Of a stretch of 64,000 nucleotides of DNA, positions 35,460-43,636 are shown piece by piece. The stretch is from Lichenicoccus sp965276875 (lineage in GTDB: Bacteria > Pseudomonadota > Alphaproteobacteria > Acetobacterales > Acetobacteraceae). Position 1 is the first letter of the stretch. Each line of letters opens with the position of its first letter. Under the pieces are notes generated by a model. It was not told the DNA's origin. It worked only from the letters and a program-made list of their open reading frames with translations, and did no database searches. The position numbers and the translations under genes were made by a program. The stretch covers positions 1,488,001-1,552,000 of the forward strand of contig NZ_OZ255701.1 of assembly GCF_965276875.1 (NCBI RefSeq). Reading direction: 5' to 3'.

Positions 35460-35474
35460 GAACATAACAAGAAC
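35460..35474 (-). promoter_or_regulatory. Predicted LexA (SOS) box upstream of small secreted protein
   Basis: On the plus strand the element reads GAACATAACAAGAAC, again GAAC-N7-GAAC. It differs from the box at 11411-11425 by only two bases in the spacer. It lies between the ihfB stop and the small exported gene, 44 bases from that start codon. No convincing -35/-10 pair was resolved around it. Binding by LexA is inferred. Confidence 0.65.
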
Positions 35475-35492
35475 AAACTGCCGTGCGGGGTA

Positions 35493-35792
35493 TTAGCCGC
35501 GGCGGTGCGGCGCGCGTTGGTTGACGCGCTCGCGCAGTTCTTTTCCGGCCTTGAAGAACGGCACCATCTTTTCGTCCACCGCGACGGCTTCGCCGGTACG
35601 CGGGTTGCGCCCGGTGCGGGCGTCGCGCTGCTTGACGGTAAAGGCGCCAAAGCCGCGCAGTTCGACCCGTGCACCACGTGCCAGGGCGGCGGTGATCTCA
35701 TCGAAAACGGTCGAGACAATGAGCTCGATGTCGCGAGTCAGCAGATGCGGATTTGCCGAAGCGAGCTCTGCGATCAACTCCGACTTGGTCAT
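35493..35792 (-). CDS. ihfB: Integration host factor beta subunit
   Basis: The 99-residue DNA-bending protein pairs with IHF-alpha. It matches the family over its length: MTKSELIAELASANPHL, then VFDEITAALARGARVELRGFGAF, the DNA-intercalating arm ARTGRNPRTGEAV, and VPFFKAGKELRERVN. It lies 21 bases after sppA, the usual alphaproteobacterial sppA-ihfB order, although rpsA is not upstream here. The assignment to IHF beta rather than HU rests on the arm and neighbour. Confidence 0.93.
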   Translation of the reverse strand: MTKSELIAELASANPHLLTRDIELIVSTVFDEITAALARGARVELRGFGAFTVKQRDARTGRNPRTGEAVAVDEKMVPFFKAGKELRERVNQRAPHRRG

Positions 35793-35813
35793 CCTGCCCC
35801 CCCGAACAGGCCT

Positions 35814-36764
35814 TCAAGGCTGCCAGAGCGCCATCGGCACGTCAAGCACAAGTCCTTGCGGAATAAGGGTTTTCGCGTTCGGTATCGACATTATTCGGGA
35901 AAGCGCCGCAAATGCCGCGCCTTCGAACACGCCGCTCACCTGCCGCCGCCACCAGGAGCCGGGCGGCGGCGGCCTGAGGTCGCGTAGCGCCATCGCGTCC
36001 GGGATCCCCTTGGCCTTGGCGAGCCAGGCACGCGCGTCCTGCTCGTTGCCGATCTGATCGATCAGCCCGAGGCCAAGCGCCTGCTGGCCGGTATAGGGAC
36101 GGCCGTCGGCGAGACCCAGCACACGGGCGCGGTCCAGCTTGCGGCCGCTCGCCACCATATCGACGAACTGGCCGTAGAGATCCATCACCACGCCCTGCAG
36201 CATGGCGCGACCGGCGGCAGACAGCGGCTTGACCACGCTGGGCTGGCCCTTGAGCGGACCGGAGACGAGTTCGTCGACATTGACGCCGATCTTGTCGAGC
36301 AGGCCGGACACGTCGGGCGATTGCAGGATCACCCCAATCGAGCCGGTGAGGGTGGCGCGGGAGGCAAAAATGCGCGCTGCCGGCACCGCGATCATGTAGC
36401 CGGCGGAAGCGGCGACACCGCCCATCACCGCGACCACCGGCTTGCTTGCGGCAAACCGGGCGATTGCGTCGTGCAGCGCCTCGCCGCCGGCAACCGAGCC
36501 GCCGGGGCTGTCGATCGCAAGGATCATCGCCTTGACCGCCGGATCCTTGCGTGCCGCCTCGATCGTGCGCAGCCGCGGCGCATCGTCGGTGATGATGCCG
36601 TCGATGCGCAGCCGCGCCACGTGCGGCCCAGCCGGGCCATGCAGGCGAACGCCCCCAGCCAGCAACAGGGCCGCGACAAAGGCCAGCACCGCCAGCCCGC
36701 GCCATAGCGCCAGACGACGCTTCAGGCGCCGACGATCCATGATCAGATCCGCATCAAGGCTCAT
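35814..36764 (-). CDS. sppA: Signal peptide peptidase SppA, short form
   Basis: The 316-residue protease degrades cleaved signal peptides in the inner membrane. It has one N-terminal membrane segment (LAVLAFVAALLLAGG, about residues 22-40) and an S49 peptidase domain. ILAIDSPGGSVAGGEALHDAI precedes the nucleophile Ser in VAASAGYMIA, and the general-base Lys is in SGPLKGQPS. A short form like this works as an oligomer. ATG 36764 excludes an open extension upstream. It is followed by ihfB and is divergent from the aldehyde dehydrogenase at 36880. Confidence 0.9.
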   Translation of the reverse strand: MSLDADLIMDRRRLKRRLALWRGLAVLAFVAALLLAGGVRLHGPAGPHVARLRIDGIITDDAPRLRTIEAARKDPAVKAMILAIDSPGGSVAGGEALHDAIARFAASKPVVAVMGGVAASAGYMIAVPAARIFASRATLTGSIGVILQSPDVSGLLDKIGVNVDELVSGPLKGQPSVVKPLSAAGRAMLQGVVMDLYGQFVDMVASGRKLDRARVLGLADGRPYTGQQALGLGLIDQIGNEQDARAWLAKAKGIPDAMALRDLRPPPPGSWWRRQVSGVFEGAAFAALSRIMSIPNAKTLIPQGLVLDVPMALWQP

Positions 36765-36879
36765 CAGGCGACATCCACGCGAGGACAGGATACCAACGCT
36801 ACGGCATAATTCGACGGCGGGAAATGACCAGGGTAGATCCATATGATGGACCGTATGGCATGAGCTTGGACGTCACCCC

Positions 36880-38313
36880 GTGACCGATAGCCTGCGGCAG
36901 AGCCTCGCCTCGCAGCGGCAAGCGGCCGCACGCGACCCCTATCCGCCCCTCGCCGCTCGCAGGGAAGCATTGGGTCGGCTGGAGACCCTGCTACGCGGCA
37001 ATGTCGAAGCGTTGCATCAGGCTATCTGCGACGATTTCTGCAACCGGGCCCGGCCGGAGACCATCCTTGCCGAGATCATGCCGGTGCTCGACGCCATCGG
37101 CCATGCACGCGCGCGGATGCCACGCTGGATGCGGCCGCGTCGGCATCGTGTGGGGCCGCGCTTCTGGCCCGGCCAGGCCTGGACCGTGATCCAGCCGCTG
37201 GGCTGCATCGGCATCGTCTCGCCCTGGAACTACCCGCTGCTGCTCTCGCTGATGCCGATGGTGGACGCGCTCGCCGCCGGCAACCGGGTGATGCTTAAGC
37301 CCTCGGAGCACGCGCCACGGTGCGCTGACCTGCTCGCGGATCTGCTGTCGCAGCATTTCGCGCCGGAATCGGTCTGCGTGGTCACCGGCGACGCGGAGGT
37401 CGGCCGCGCCTTTTGCGCCCTGCCGTTCGACCATCTGCTGTTCACCGGCTCGACCGGCGTCGGCCGACACGTCATGCAGGCCGCCGCCGCCGGACTGGTC
37501 CCGGTGACGCTCGAACTCGGCGGCAAGTGTCCCGCGATCCTCTGCGCCGACGCGGTCTCCGACACCGCCACCCTGGCGCACACGGCGCACAGCCTGGCGG
37601 TCGGCAAGTTCTTTAACGCCGGCCAGACCTGCCTCGCCCCGGACTACGTGCTGGTGCCGCGCGCGCAGCTTGCGCAGACCGCGAGCGCCCTGATGCAGGC
37701 GGCCTCCACCCTCTACCCGACGCTTGCGGACAATCCCGACTACACCGGCATTATTACGGCGGCGCATTACGAGCGCCTGCGCGCCCTCGTGGCCGACGCC
37801 GAACCCACCAGCGCCTCGGTGCTCCGCCATGCCGAGGACCGCCCCGACCGCCAGGCGCAACTGGCCAGCCAGCGCAAGCTGCCGCCGATCATCCTGTGTG
37901 CGCCTGATCCGTGTTCGGAGGTGATGCGCGAGGAGATCTTCGGCCCGATCCTGCCGGTGCTCGGCTATGACTCGCTCGAGGAGGCGATCGCCTTCGTCAA
38001 CGCGCGGCCATCGCCGCTCGCACTCTATTGCTACAGCGAGGACCCCGCCTTGCAGCGTCTGGTGCTGTCGCGCACCCGCTCCGGCGGGGCCACCCTGAAT
38101 GGCACGCTGCTGCACGGTGGCATCCCGGCGCTGCCGTTCGGCGGCGTCGGCGCCAGCGGCACCGGCCTATATCACGGAGAGGCCGGTTTCCTGCGCTTCT
38201 CGCACCAGCGCGCGATCTACCGGCCGGGCCGGTTCAGCGGCTTCACCTGGCTGAGCCCGCCGCACGGCGTCCTGATGCGACGATCGCTGGCGCTGATGCT
38301 TAAGCAGCGCTGA
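36880..38313 (+). CDS. Aldehyde dehydrogenase, coniferyl-aldehyde type
   Basis: The 477-residue enzyme oxidises aldehydes with NAD(P). The cofactor region shows IVSPWNYPLLLSL and FTGSTGVGRHVM, the catalytic Glu is in LELGGKCP and the catalytic Cys in FFNAGQTCLAPDY. The C-terminal FSHQRAIYRPGRF and LPFGGVGASGTGLYHG match the short fatty/coniferyl aldehyde dehydrogenase subgroup. GTG at 36880 is the start. The last 14 bases overlap the convergent gene ending at 38300. Confidence 0.9.
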   Translation: MTDSLRQSLASQRQAAARDPYPPLAARREALGRLETLLRGNVEALHQAICDDFCNRARPETILAEIMPVLDAIGHARARMPRWMRPRRHRVGPRFWPGQAWTVIQPLGCIGIVSPWNYPLLLSLMPMVDALAAGNRVMLKPSEHAPRCADLLADLLSQHFAPESVCVVTGDAEVGRAFCALPFDHLLFTGSTGVGRHVMQAAAAGLVPVTLELGGKCPAILCADAVSDTATLAHTAHSLAVGKFFNAGQTCLAPDYVLVPRAQLAQTASALMQAASTLYPTLADNPDYTGIITAAHYERLRALVADAEPTSASVLRHAEDRPDRQAQLASQRKLPPIILCAPDPCSEVMREEIFGPILPVLGYDSLEEAIAFVNARPSPLALYCYSEDPALQRLVLSRTRSGGATLNGTLLHGGIPALPFGGVGASGTGLYHGEAGFLRFSHQRAIYRPGRFSGFTWLSPPHGVLMRRSLALMLKQR

Positions 38314-39802
38314 CGGGACGCACCGCCTCGAACGCGGCCAGCGCGTTGCGGCACAGCAGCAGCCAGGCTTCGGCATCGAAATCATTGGCGTTTTCGAGCG
38401 AGATGCGGCCGATATAGCCCTTGAGCAACCGCTCGCCGATCCATTCGACGTCACCGGCGGCATGGTCGGCATCCGCCTGGGTCACCCACAGCAGTCGGTT
38501 GACGGTACCGAAGCGGTTGAGGGCTGCGTGCAAGGCCAGAATCTCGTGTGGATCCTGCGTGACCACACGCTTATAGACCAGGATCTTCTCGCCATCCTCG
38601 AGGTCCTCGCGGAACTTGCGCTTGAGGTAGGACGCCTTGACCTCGTTCTCGCGGATCACCTCCTCGGCGGCGACCTCGTGCGGATAACGGAACGTGTGAT
38701 AGGCGATGCCATAGACATGGTCGACGATCCAGTATTCGCCGCCAATGACGGCAACCCCGAGCGAGCCGGGATCGCCGAAACTGCCGAAATCATCCTCCAG
38801 GAAACGCAACAACCGGCGCGGATTACGCAGGCCCGCGAACCGCAGCAGGCCCACCGGTTCGGCGCCGAACTGCCGCTGCACCAGCCCGAACTCGCAATTA
38901 TCACCGATATTCTCAAAGCGCAGCATGACGTCCCTCGCATCGAGCCCGGCCAACGGCACGATCCGCCCGCATTCGATCTTCAGCGCGGTCAGCATGAAGT
39001 CGCCGGAATGACGAAAGGCGATCTCGAAGCGCCTGCCGCCGACCCGCTCAGGCGGCAGCCAGAAGGCGAAGTCGGCGCCCTCGACCTGCCAATGCGGATG
39101 CAGCCGGATCATGCCCAGCGCGCCTCCATTGACCGCAATCTCGATCTGCACCGGCTGGCCGTCGGCAGGCGGATCGGCCGGCGCCAGCGCCAGAGTCAGG
39201 AGAATGCGCCCGGCCGGTGGCACCGGATCGGCTTGGGCGGTGCTGAGCCGGCCCACGGCGCGCGGTATGACCGACGCATCGACCGACCAGCCCTCGCCGA
39301 GCCGCAGCCGCTGTTCGCCGGGCCGGTAGCGCAGATGCATCTGTAGCTTGCTTGGCGCGGATAGCATCGCCAGCGACGGCGATGCTGCGGCGCCACGGAG
39401 GCCACCCGCGGCAAGGCCGATGATGTCGCCGCGGAGCTTGGCCTCGACGAATTGCAAACCGTCGCCGATCAGTCCGTCCGGACAGGCCAGCCCGCGCGTG
39501 AGCACACTCTCGCGCAGTCGCTGGCGTTGCTCGACAGTGAGGTCGGTGAGCTTGTCGCCAAGCCGCCGGCCGTCTGGGGCGACGAACCAGCTCGCCTTGG
39601 CGCCCTTCTCTTCAAGGGCAAGAACATACATGCCGGCCAGTCCATCATAAAGGAACACCGGCCGCCACTGGCCCTGGAAGCCGGTGATCGGGGTGCCGTC
39701 GATGTGTTTGAGCACGACTGCGCGCCGATCGCCGAGACGCGCATAATGCAGCCCGTCGCACTCGAAGACGGGGTCCGTTACCAGATGCTTGTAGGCGATC
39801 AC
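38300..39802 (-). CDS. Large protein of unknown function with a conserved Cys motif
   Basis: The 500-residue product has no signal peptide or membrane segment. An N-terminal half of beta-rich sequence (for example LVTDPVFECDGLHYARLGDR and LQMHLRYRPGEQRLRLG) is followed at about residue 315 by FENIGDNCEFGLVQRQFG and a C-terminal half with DHVYGIAYHTFRYPHE. The IGDNCEFGL segment, with its single Cys after a Gly, recalls the start of DUF1796-type putative cysteine peptidases, but the resemblance is weak. GTG at 39802 with ACGGAG upstream is the best start. No function is proposed. Confidence 0.7.
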   Translation of the reverse strand: MIAYKHLVTDPVFECDGLHYARLGDRRAVVLKHIDGTPITGFQGQWRPVFLYDGLAGMYVLALEEKGAKASWFVAPDGRRLGDKLTDLTVEQRQRLRESVLTRGLACPDGLIGDGLQFVEAKLRGDIIGLAAGGLRGAAASPSLAMLSAPSKLQMHLRYRPGEQRLRLGEGWSVDASVIPRAVGRLSTAQADPVPPAGRILLTLALAPADPPADGQPVQIEIAVNGGALGMIRLHPHWQVEGADFAFWLPPERVGGRRFEIAFRHSGDFMLTALKIECGRIVPLAGLDARDVMLRFENIGDNCEFGLVQRQFGAEPVGLLRFAGLRNPRRLLRFLEDDFGSFGDPGSLGVAVIGGEYWIVDHVYGIAYHTFRYPHEVAAEEVIRENEVKASYLKRKFREDLEDGEKILVYKRVVTQDPHEILALHAALNRFGTVNRLLWVTQADADHAAGDVEWIGERLLKGYIGRISLENANDFDAEAWLLLCRNALAAFEAVRPVSAA

Positions 39803-39894
39803 GCGGCACTCCGTCCTGTCGTAACACTCCCCTGTGCAGCATAGGCGAGCCGGCGCGGGCGGGCTACCGCCTCGCAACCGGCGGTAGATGCAGC

Positions 39895-41265
39895 CTACCA
39901 GCGCAACCAGAGCAGCCGGTCATTGTCGAACACGAAGGTCATCGGCGTCGACGGCGTGATCGAGGTCGCCCCCCCCAGGATGGTGCCGCCGGGCGGCTGC
40001 GTGCCCAGGGTCAGGCTGGTGATGTTGCACTCCGAGGCGATGTGGAAGGTCTGCTTGGGCAGCGCGTTCGGCGGCAGGGTGACGGTCAGCGACGCCAGCG
40101 TGCCACTGCACACCAGGATGATGCCGGTGCTACCCTGTGGCGCCACCTGGACGCTGCCGCTGGTGGCGCCGACGGGAAAAGGCGAGCTGTCGACGATGCC
40201 GCCGACCGGGGTGATGGTGAACAACGCCCGCGCCGACGGGGTCGCTCCCTTCGGATTGACCGCTTGCAGGATCGCGGTGCTGTAGGTGCCGGAATAGTAG
40301 CTGCCGACGCTGTGGGTGCCCTGGTCGGCGGTAAACACGTTGGCCGAGGAGGTCGACAGCACGTCGTCATTGACGGCACTGACGCTCTGCATGCCGTAGA
40401 GCCAACCCTTGTTGTTGACGCCGGGGCCGACATAGAAGCCGACATTCATGTTCTGGTTGCCGTTATTGCCAAGCCAGACGCCAAAGCCGCCGGTGTTGAG
40501 CGAGAAGTTGGCGGCGTCGATCTCGATGCCGTGGATCAGGCCCGACGAGCCGGGCTCCGCCTCGACCACGAAGTTCGCGGCCCACGCCTGTCCGCCCGCC
40601 GCCTGGTGCGCGGTCAGATCGGCCGAAGCCGCGAGCGCGCTGAACTGCTGGGCGCCAGTGGCGGTGGTGAAGGTGACGGCGGAGCCGGCCGGCAAGTCGG
40701 CCAACGTCGGGCTGGAGAGAGTCAGCACGCTGTTTTGGCCGACCGTCGAGGCGGACACGATGGTCTCGCCGGCCGGCAGCGCCCCGAGCACCGAGGTGGC
40801 GAGCGTGCTCAGGGTTGGCACACTGTTCTCGCTGGCGTTCTGGCTGATGTTGCTCAGCGACGCATCGTTGGTGACAACCATCGTGGTGCTGCCGGCAGGG
40901 GTGTCGCCGGTGGTGGTCAAGGGTGGGCTGACATAGTCGGTCAGCGCCCCCTTCAGCCCGAAGATCGCAGCCGCGCCGCCGATGAAGGGAATGCTCGGGG
41001 TGTATTGCATGCAGACTCCGGACGGGCTGGTGAGCTGCCCGGTCTCGGGCGCCTGGCACGGCACCGTACCCTGGGTCTTGAACGCGCCGGTCGCGTCGTT
41101 GAGCAGAAACGGGGTGGTGACGTTGCTGAAGGTGCCGCCGCCGTTCTTGGTGAACACCGGCTGCGCCAATGCGGACCCAGCCAGCAGCGGAAGTGCGATC
41201 GCAGCCAGGGCCAAGGCCGCGCGCGCGCACGCGCTCGCAGCCGAACGCGGACGTGGTTTCCACAT
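39895..41265 (-). CDS. Large exported beta-rich protein, unknown function
   Basis: The 456-residue protein has a signal peptide ending ALAQP near residue 35. It continues as a Ser/Thr/Gly/Ala-rich, Lys-poor sequence with many predicted strands. The C-terminus (LTVTLPPNALPKQTFHIAS, then FVFDNDRLLWLRW) resembles modules at the ends of phage tail and secreted beta-helix proteins. It is probably surface-exposed; no catalytic motif is evident. ATG 41265 is preceded by GGAGAG at a good distance. The promoter region upstream contains a 7-base inverted repeat. Confidence 0.7.
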   Translation of the reverse strand: MWKPRPRSAASACARAALALAAIALPLLAGSALAQPVFTKNGGGTFSNVTTPFLLNDATGAFKTQGTVPCQAPETGQLTSPSGVCMQYTPSIPFIGGAAAIFGLKGALTDYVSPPLTTTGDTPAGSTTMVVTNDASLSNISQNASENSVPTLSTLATSVLGALPAGETIVSASTVGQNSVLTLSSPTLADLPAGSAVTFTTATGAQQFSALAASADLTAHQAAGGQAWAANFVVEAEPGSSGLIHGIEIDAANFSLNTGGFGVWLGNNGNQNMNVGFYVGPGVNNKGWLYGMQSVSAVNDDVLSTSSANVFTADQGTHSVGSYYSGTYSTAILQAVNPKGATPSARALFTITPVGGIVDSSPFPVGATSGSVQVAPQGSTGIILVCSGTLASLTVTLPPNALPKQTFHIASECNITSLTLGTQPPGGTILGGATSITPSTPMTFVFDNDRLLWLRW

Positions 41266-41365
41266 CGGGTTTTCTCTCCGGTATGATGTCATGACAGCAG
41301 GGGCGATCGTCGGCCGTGGCGTCGACGAGCAGGATCGATCAGGTGACAATAGCCACCCGACATCC

Positions 41366-41387
41366 CGATACTTTAGTTGCAGTATCG
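41366..41387. repeat. Inverted repeat CGATACT-N8-AGTATCG
   Basis: Two perfectly complementary 7-base arms (41366-41372 and 41381-41387) are separated by an A/T-rich 8-base spacer. The site is about 100 bases upstream of the exported-protein gene on the minus strand. It could be a regulator binding site or a weak hairpin; no T-run follows, so it is not a typical terminator. Confidence 0.45.
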
Positions 41388-41550
41388 CATCAAGATAGCA
41401 TGGCGCGGACCCACAGGTAAAGCGGCCATTCGACCGGAGTCTAGCCGCGCTGCTCGAAAGTTGCCATCCGGCTGAAATCGAGCAATTGGTTCAACTTGTC
41501 TTTCAAGACCGGAACGAGCCCGGGATCGCACCGAAGCGAAAGGAAAACGC

Positions 41551-41943
41551 ATGCTCAATCACGTCATGGTCGGATCGAACGATATCGACTACTCGAAGCG
41601 CTTTTACGACGCGGTACTCGGGTCCCTCGGGGTGGGTGAGCCGATGCGCAATAAGGCGGACACCGGCCATATCCGGCTTTTCTACCGGCATGACGGTAGC
41701 ACCTTCGGCGTCAGCCAACCGATCAACAACGAACCGGCGACATTTGCCAACGGCGGCACCATCGCCTTTAAGTGCGACTCTCCCGAGCAGGTGCATCGAT
41801 TTCACGACATTGCAGTTGCGCACGGAGGCACCTCGATCGAGGACGCGCCAGGCTTGCGCAACAGTAGCCAGGGACCCCTATACTTGGCCTACGTCCGCGA
41901 TCCGGACGGCAACAAGCTCTGCGCCATCCACTGGATCCGGTAG
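41551..41943 (+). CDS. VOC family (glyoxalase/bleomycin-resistance-like) protein
   Basis: The 130-residue protein shows the paired beta-alpha-beta-beta-beta repeats of the vicinal oxygen chelate fold. It starts with MLNHVMVGSNDIDYSKRFYDAVLG, carries FGVSQPINN, and ends with YLAYVRDPDGNKLCAIHWIR. The metal-binding His near the N-terminus and Glu-like positions fit, but the substrate is unknown. AAGGAAAA lies 6 bases upstream of ATG 41551. It converges on the zinc-ribbon membrane gene. Confidence 0.85.
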   Translation: MLNHVMVGSNDIDYSKRFYDAVLGSLGVGEPMRNKADTGHIRLFYRHDGSTFGVSQPINNEPATFANGGTIAFKCDSPEQVHRFHDIAVAHGGTSIEDAPGLRNSSQGPLYLAYVRDPDGNKLCAIHWIR

Positions 41944-41988
41944 AGTATCAGTTTGGACCATCTTGAACCGGCAAGCGACCGGGCGGTG

Positions 41989-42378
41989 TCAGCCGCGCCG
42001 ACGAGCGATGACGCGACGTCTCGACCGGACAGCCTCCTCGCCGCGGCGCCTATGAATCCTGCGCCTGCCGGCGCGCCGCTGCCAGGTCTCGACCACGAAT
42101 TCGCCGCCGCGCAGCAGCAGCGCCGCAAGGCCGGCGAAGATCAGGGTTGCGGCAAGGAACGCGCTTGCCCGTGCGAGGTCCGACCCGATCGCGGCAGTGC
42201 CCGCGGCCCGGCTCATCGTCGATGCGATCTCCACCGCGAGTCCGATGGCAAGCGGCAGCGGCCAGCGCCAGCGCCACACCCGACGCAGCAGTGATGGCGG
42301 TCGCGTGCCGCAAACTGGACAGTGGCCAAGCGCCGAATCGAAGCGCATTTCGCAGCCGAGGCAAGTCAGTTGTCCCAT
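41989..42378 (-). CDS. Zinc-ribbon membrane protein, unknown function
   Basis: The 129-residue protein has an N-terminal zinc ribbon (TCLGCEMRF and HCPVCGTRP, residues about 5-27), then two membrane segments (about 40-58 and 71-90) and a very basic tail with many Arg. The ribbon should face the cytoplasm. No family is named. A role in sensing or recruitment at the membrane is only a guess. Confidence 0.6.
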   Translation of the reverse strand: MGQLTCLGCEMRFDSALGHCPVCGTRPPSLLRRVWRWRWPLPLAIGLAVEIASTMSRAAGTAAIGSDLARASAFLAATLIFAGLAALLLRGGEFVVETWQRRAGRRRIHRRRGEEAVRSRRRVIARRRG

Positions 42379-42843
42379 CGAGCCATCCTGTTTTACGCGG
42401 ATCCGTCTATAGCAGCGCCCCGCATGTCGCTTGACAGCCTCGGCTTCGTGCCGAGGTCTCCGATATGGACACTCAGCAATGGCTGATTACGACGTTGTTG
42501 TGCGCGGCGGCACTGTTGTGCTGGTCCAATCCGGCGGCGCGGAATGGCGTCGTCATATCGGGCAATTGCGGCTATACGGCGGCATCGACGGGGAAAGCTT
42601 CGCCTCCGCCCCATTCCGCGGCGCCACCTGATCAGGCCGAGTGGCGGTCTTGCGAAGGGCTTCGGCGCGCAGCCCTTCGCTTGAGCCGCGCGGGGGGGGG
42701 GGGTGGTCAAACCCGCTTGCGCAGTCCATATAACAGTCTCGGTGTTTCGTTCAGTCAGCCAGTCCGTCCCAAAGTCGGCCTTCCGTTGCGATCGAGCAGA
42801 TGGGTCGTCGCGTTGGTGACCTCCGAGTTCAGGAGATACGGAT
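42379..42843. other. Long non-coding interval upstream of the cold-shock gene
   Basis: These 465 bases hold no convincing gene. They contain short overlapping frames with no domain, a perfect 10-base hairpin (42652-42680), a run of 12 G (42692-42703), a -10-like TATAAC at 42729-42734 and the long leader expected of cold-shock mRNAs. A frame at 42479 briefly reads MADYDVVVRGGTVV, which recalls the start of an amidohydrolase, but the rest does not follow. Confidence 0.5.
42652..42680. repeat. Perfect 10-base inverted repeat
   Basis: GCGAAGGGCT (42652-42661) and AGCCCTTCGC (42671-42680) are exact reverse complements separated by 9 bases. The stem is strong, but no T-run follows, so a standard terminator is unlikely. 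It resembles intergenic palindromic repeats. Other copies in the genome would need to be searched. Confidence 0.6.
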
Positions 42844-43050
42844 ATGCCAAGCGGCACCGTTAAATGGTTCAACCCGACCAAGGGTTTCGGTTTTATTCAG
42901 CCCACCGATGGCTCGAGCGATGTGTTCGTACATATCTCGGCCGTCGAGCGCGCTGGCATGAGCAACCTCAATGAGGGCCAGAAGCTCGCATTTGAGCTGG
43001 AGAATGGCCAGCGCGGCAAGGTGTCCGCGGTGAACCTCAAGGCCGAATAA
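42844..43050 (+). CDS. Cold-shock domain protein (CspA family)
   Basis: The 68-residue protein is a single cold-shock domain that binds single-stranded nucleic acid and melts RNA structure. RNP1-type GFGFIQ and RNP2-type DVFVHIS are present within GTVKWFNPTKGFGFIQP and the following segment. AGGAG sits 8 bases before ATG 42844. A TATAAC near 42729 would give a leader of about 100 bases, which fits cold-shock regulation. Two small genes and a chorismate-lyase-like gene follow on the same strand. Confidence 0.95.
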   Translation: MPSGTVKWFNPTKGFGFIQPTDGSSDVFVHISAVERAGMSNLNEGQKLAFELENGQRGKVSAVNLKAE

Positions 43051-43121
43051 TCGTGTGAGTGGCAGACCCGCCGCCCGGCAGGTCTGCCGCGTCGGTGGCC
43101 TGCGATTTCAAGGAGAGTGAA

Positions 43122-43340
43122 ATGGTAGGTCACCGTTACGCGATTGGCGACAAGATCGAGATCAGGCGATCGACGTATCAGGTCGATTCAGGTCCTTATA
43201 CCGTTGTCAGGCTGTTGCCAAACGACTCTACCGATCGCGAATACCGGGTCAAGCACGTGCGCGACGGTCAGGAGCGCGTCGTGGCCGAGAGCGGCATTGT
43301 CGCAAGCGCCTTGCCCGCTTCCAGTCGCCTGTTCCGCTGA
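43122..43340 (+). CDS. Small conserved SH3-like protein, unknown function
   Basis: The 72-residue product has a beta-rich pattern: YAIGDKIEIRRSTY, then PYTVVRLLP, EYRVKHVRDGQERVVAES. Similar small proteins occur in alphaproteobacteria without assigned function. AAGGAGAG precedes ATG 43122 at a good distance, which supports translation. It lies 71 bases after the cold-shock gene and may share its transcript. Confidence 0.7.
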   Translation: MVGHRYAIGDKIEIRRSTYQVDSGPYTVVRLLPNDSTDREYRVKHVRDGQERVVAESGIVASALPASSRLFR

Positions 43341-43361
43341 TCGACTGCACCGAGCGCCACC

Positions 43362-43583
43362 ATGCCACCAAAAAGACGCATCCTTAGTAGCTTTGTCATG
43401 TTCGACATTATCTATGAGGACGGCTCGAGAAGCTCCAATCGCCGTGTGCCCGCTGCTGAATTGATCGGCCTCGACGGCGACGAGCCGGCCAAGGGGATCC
43501 TTGAGGCCCAGGATCGTGAAATCGGCCTTGCTTCCGGGCGACCGCGCGCCGCAATCAAGCGCCTGATTCGGTCCGGCCCATAG
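43362..43583 (+). CDS. Small protein, unknown function
   Basis: The 73-residue product has a basic N-terminus, a beta-like stretch VMFDIIYEDGSRSSNRRVP and a helical acidic-basic second half (LEAQDREIGL). ATG 43398 inside is an alternative start that would give 61 residues; neither has a strong ribosome site. It lies between two other small or medium genes on the same strand, which supports coding, but no family is recognised. Confidence 0.5.
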   Translation: MPPKRRILSSFVMFDIIYEDGSRSSNRRVPAAELIGLDGDEPAKGILEAQDREIGLASGRPRAAIKRLIRSGP

Positions 43584-43636
43584 ATCGCTCTGCCGGAGCA
43601 CAGGAGTGGCCAGACAGCAGGGCAGCGCGCGACGCC

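Noticed and set aside
42431..42631. Short frame starting MADYDVVVRGGTVV, like an amidohydrolase N-terminus
   Set aside because: Only the first 14 residues fit; no metal-binding His motif follows and the frame stops after about 50 residues. It may be chance in GC-rich DNA.
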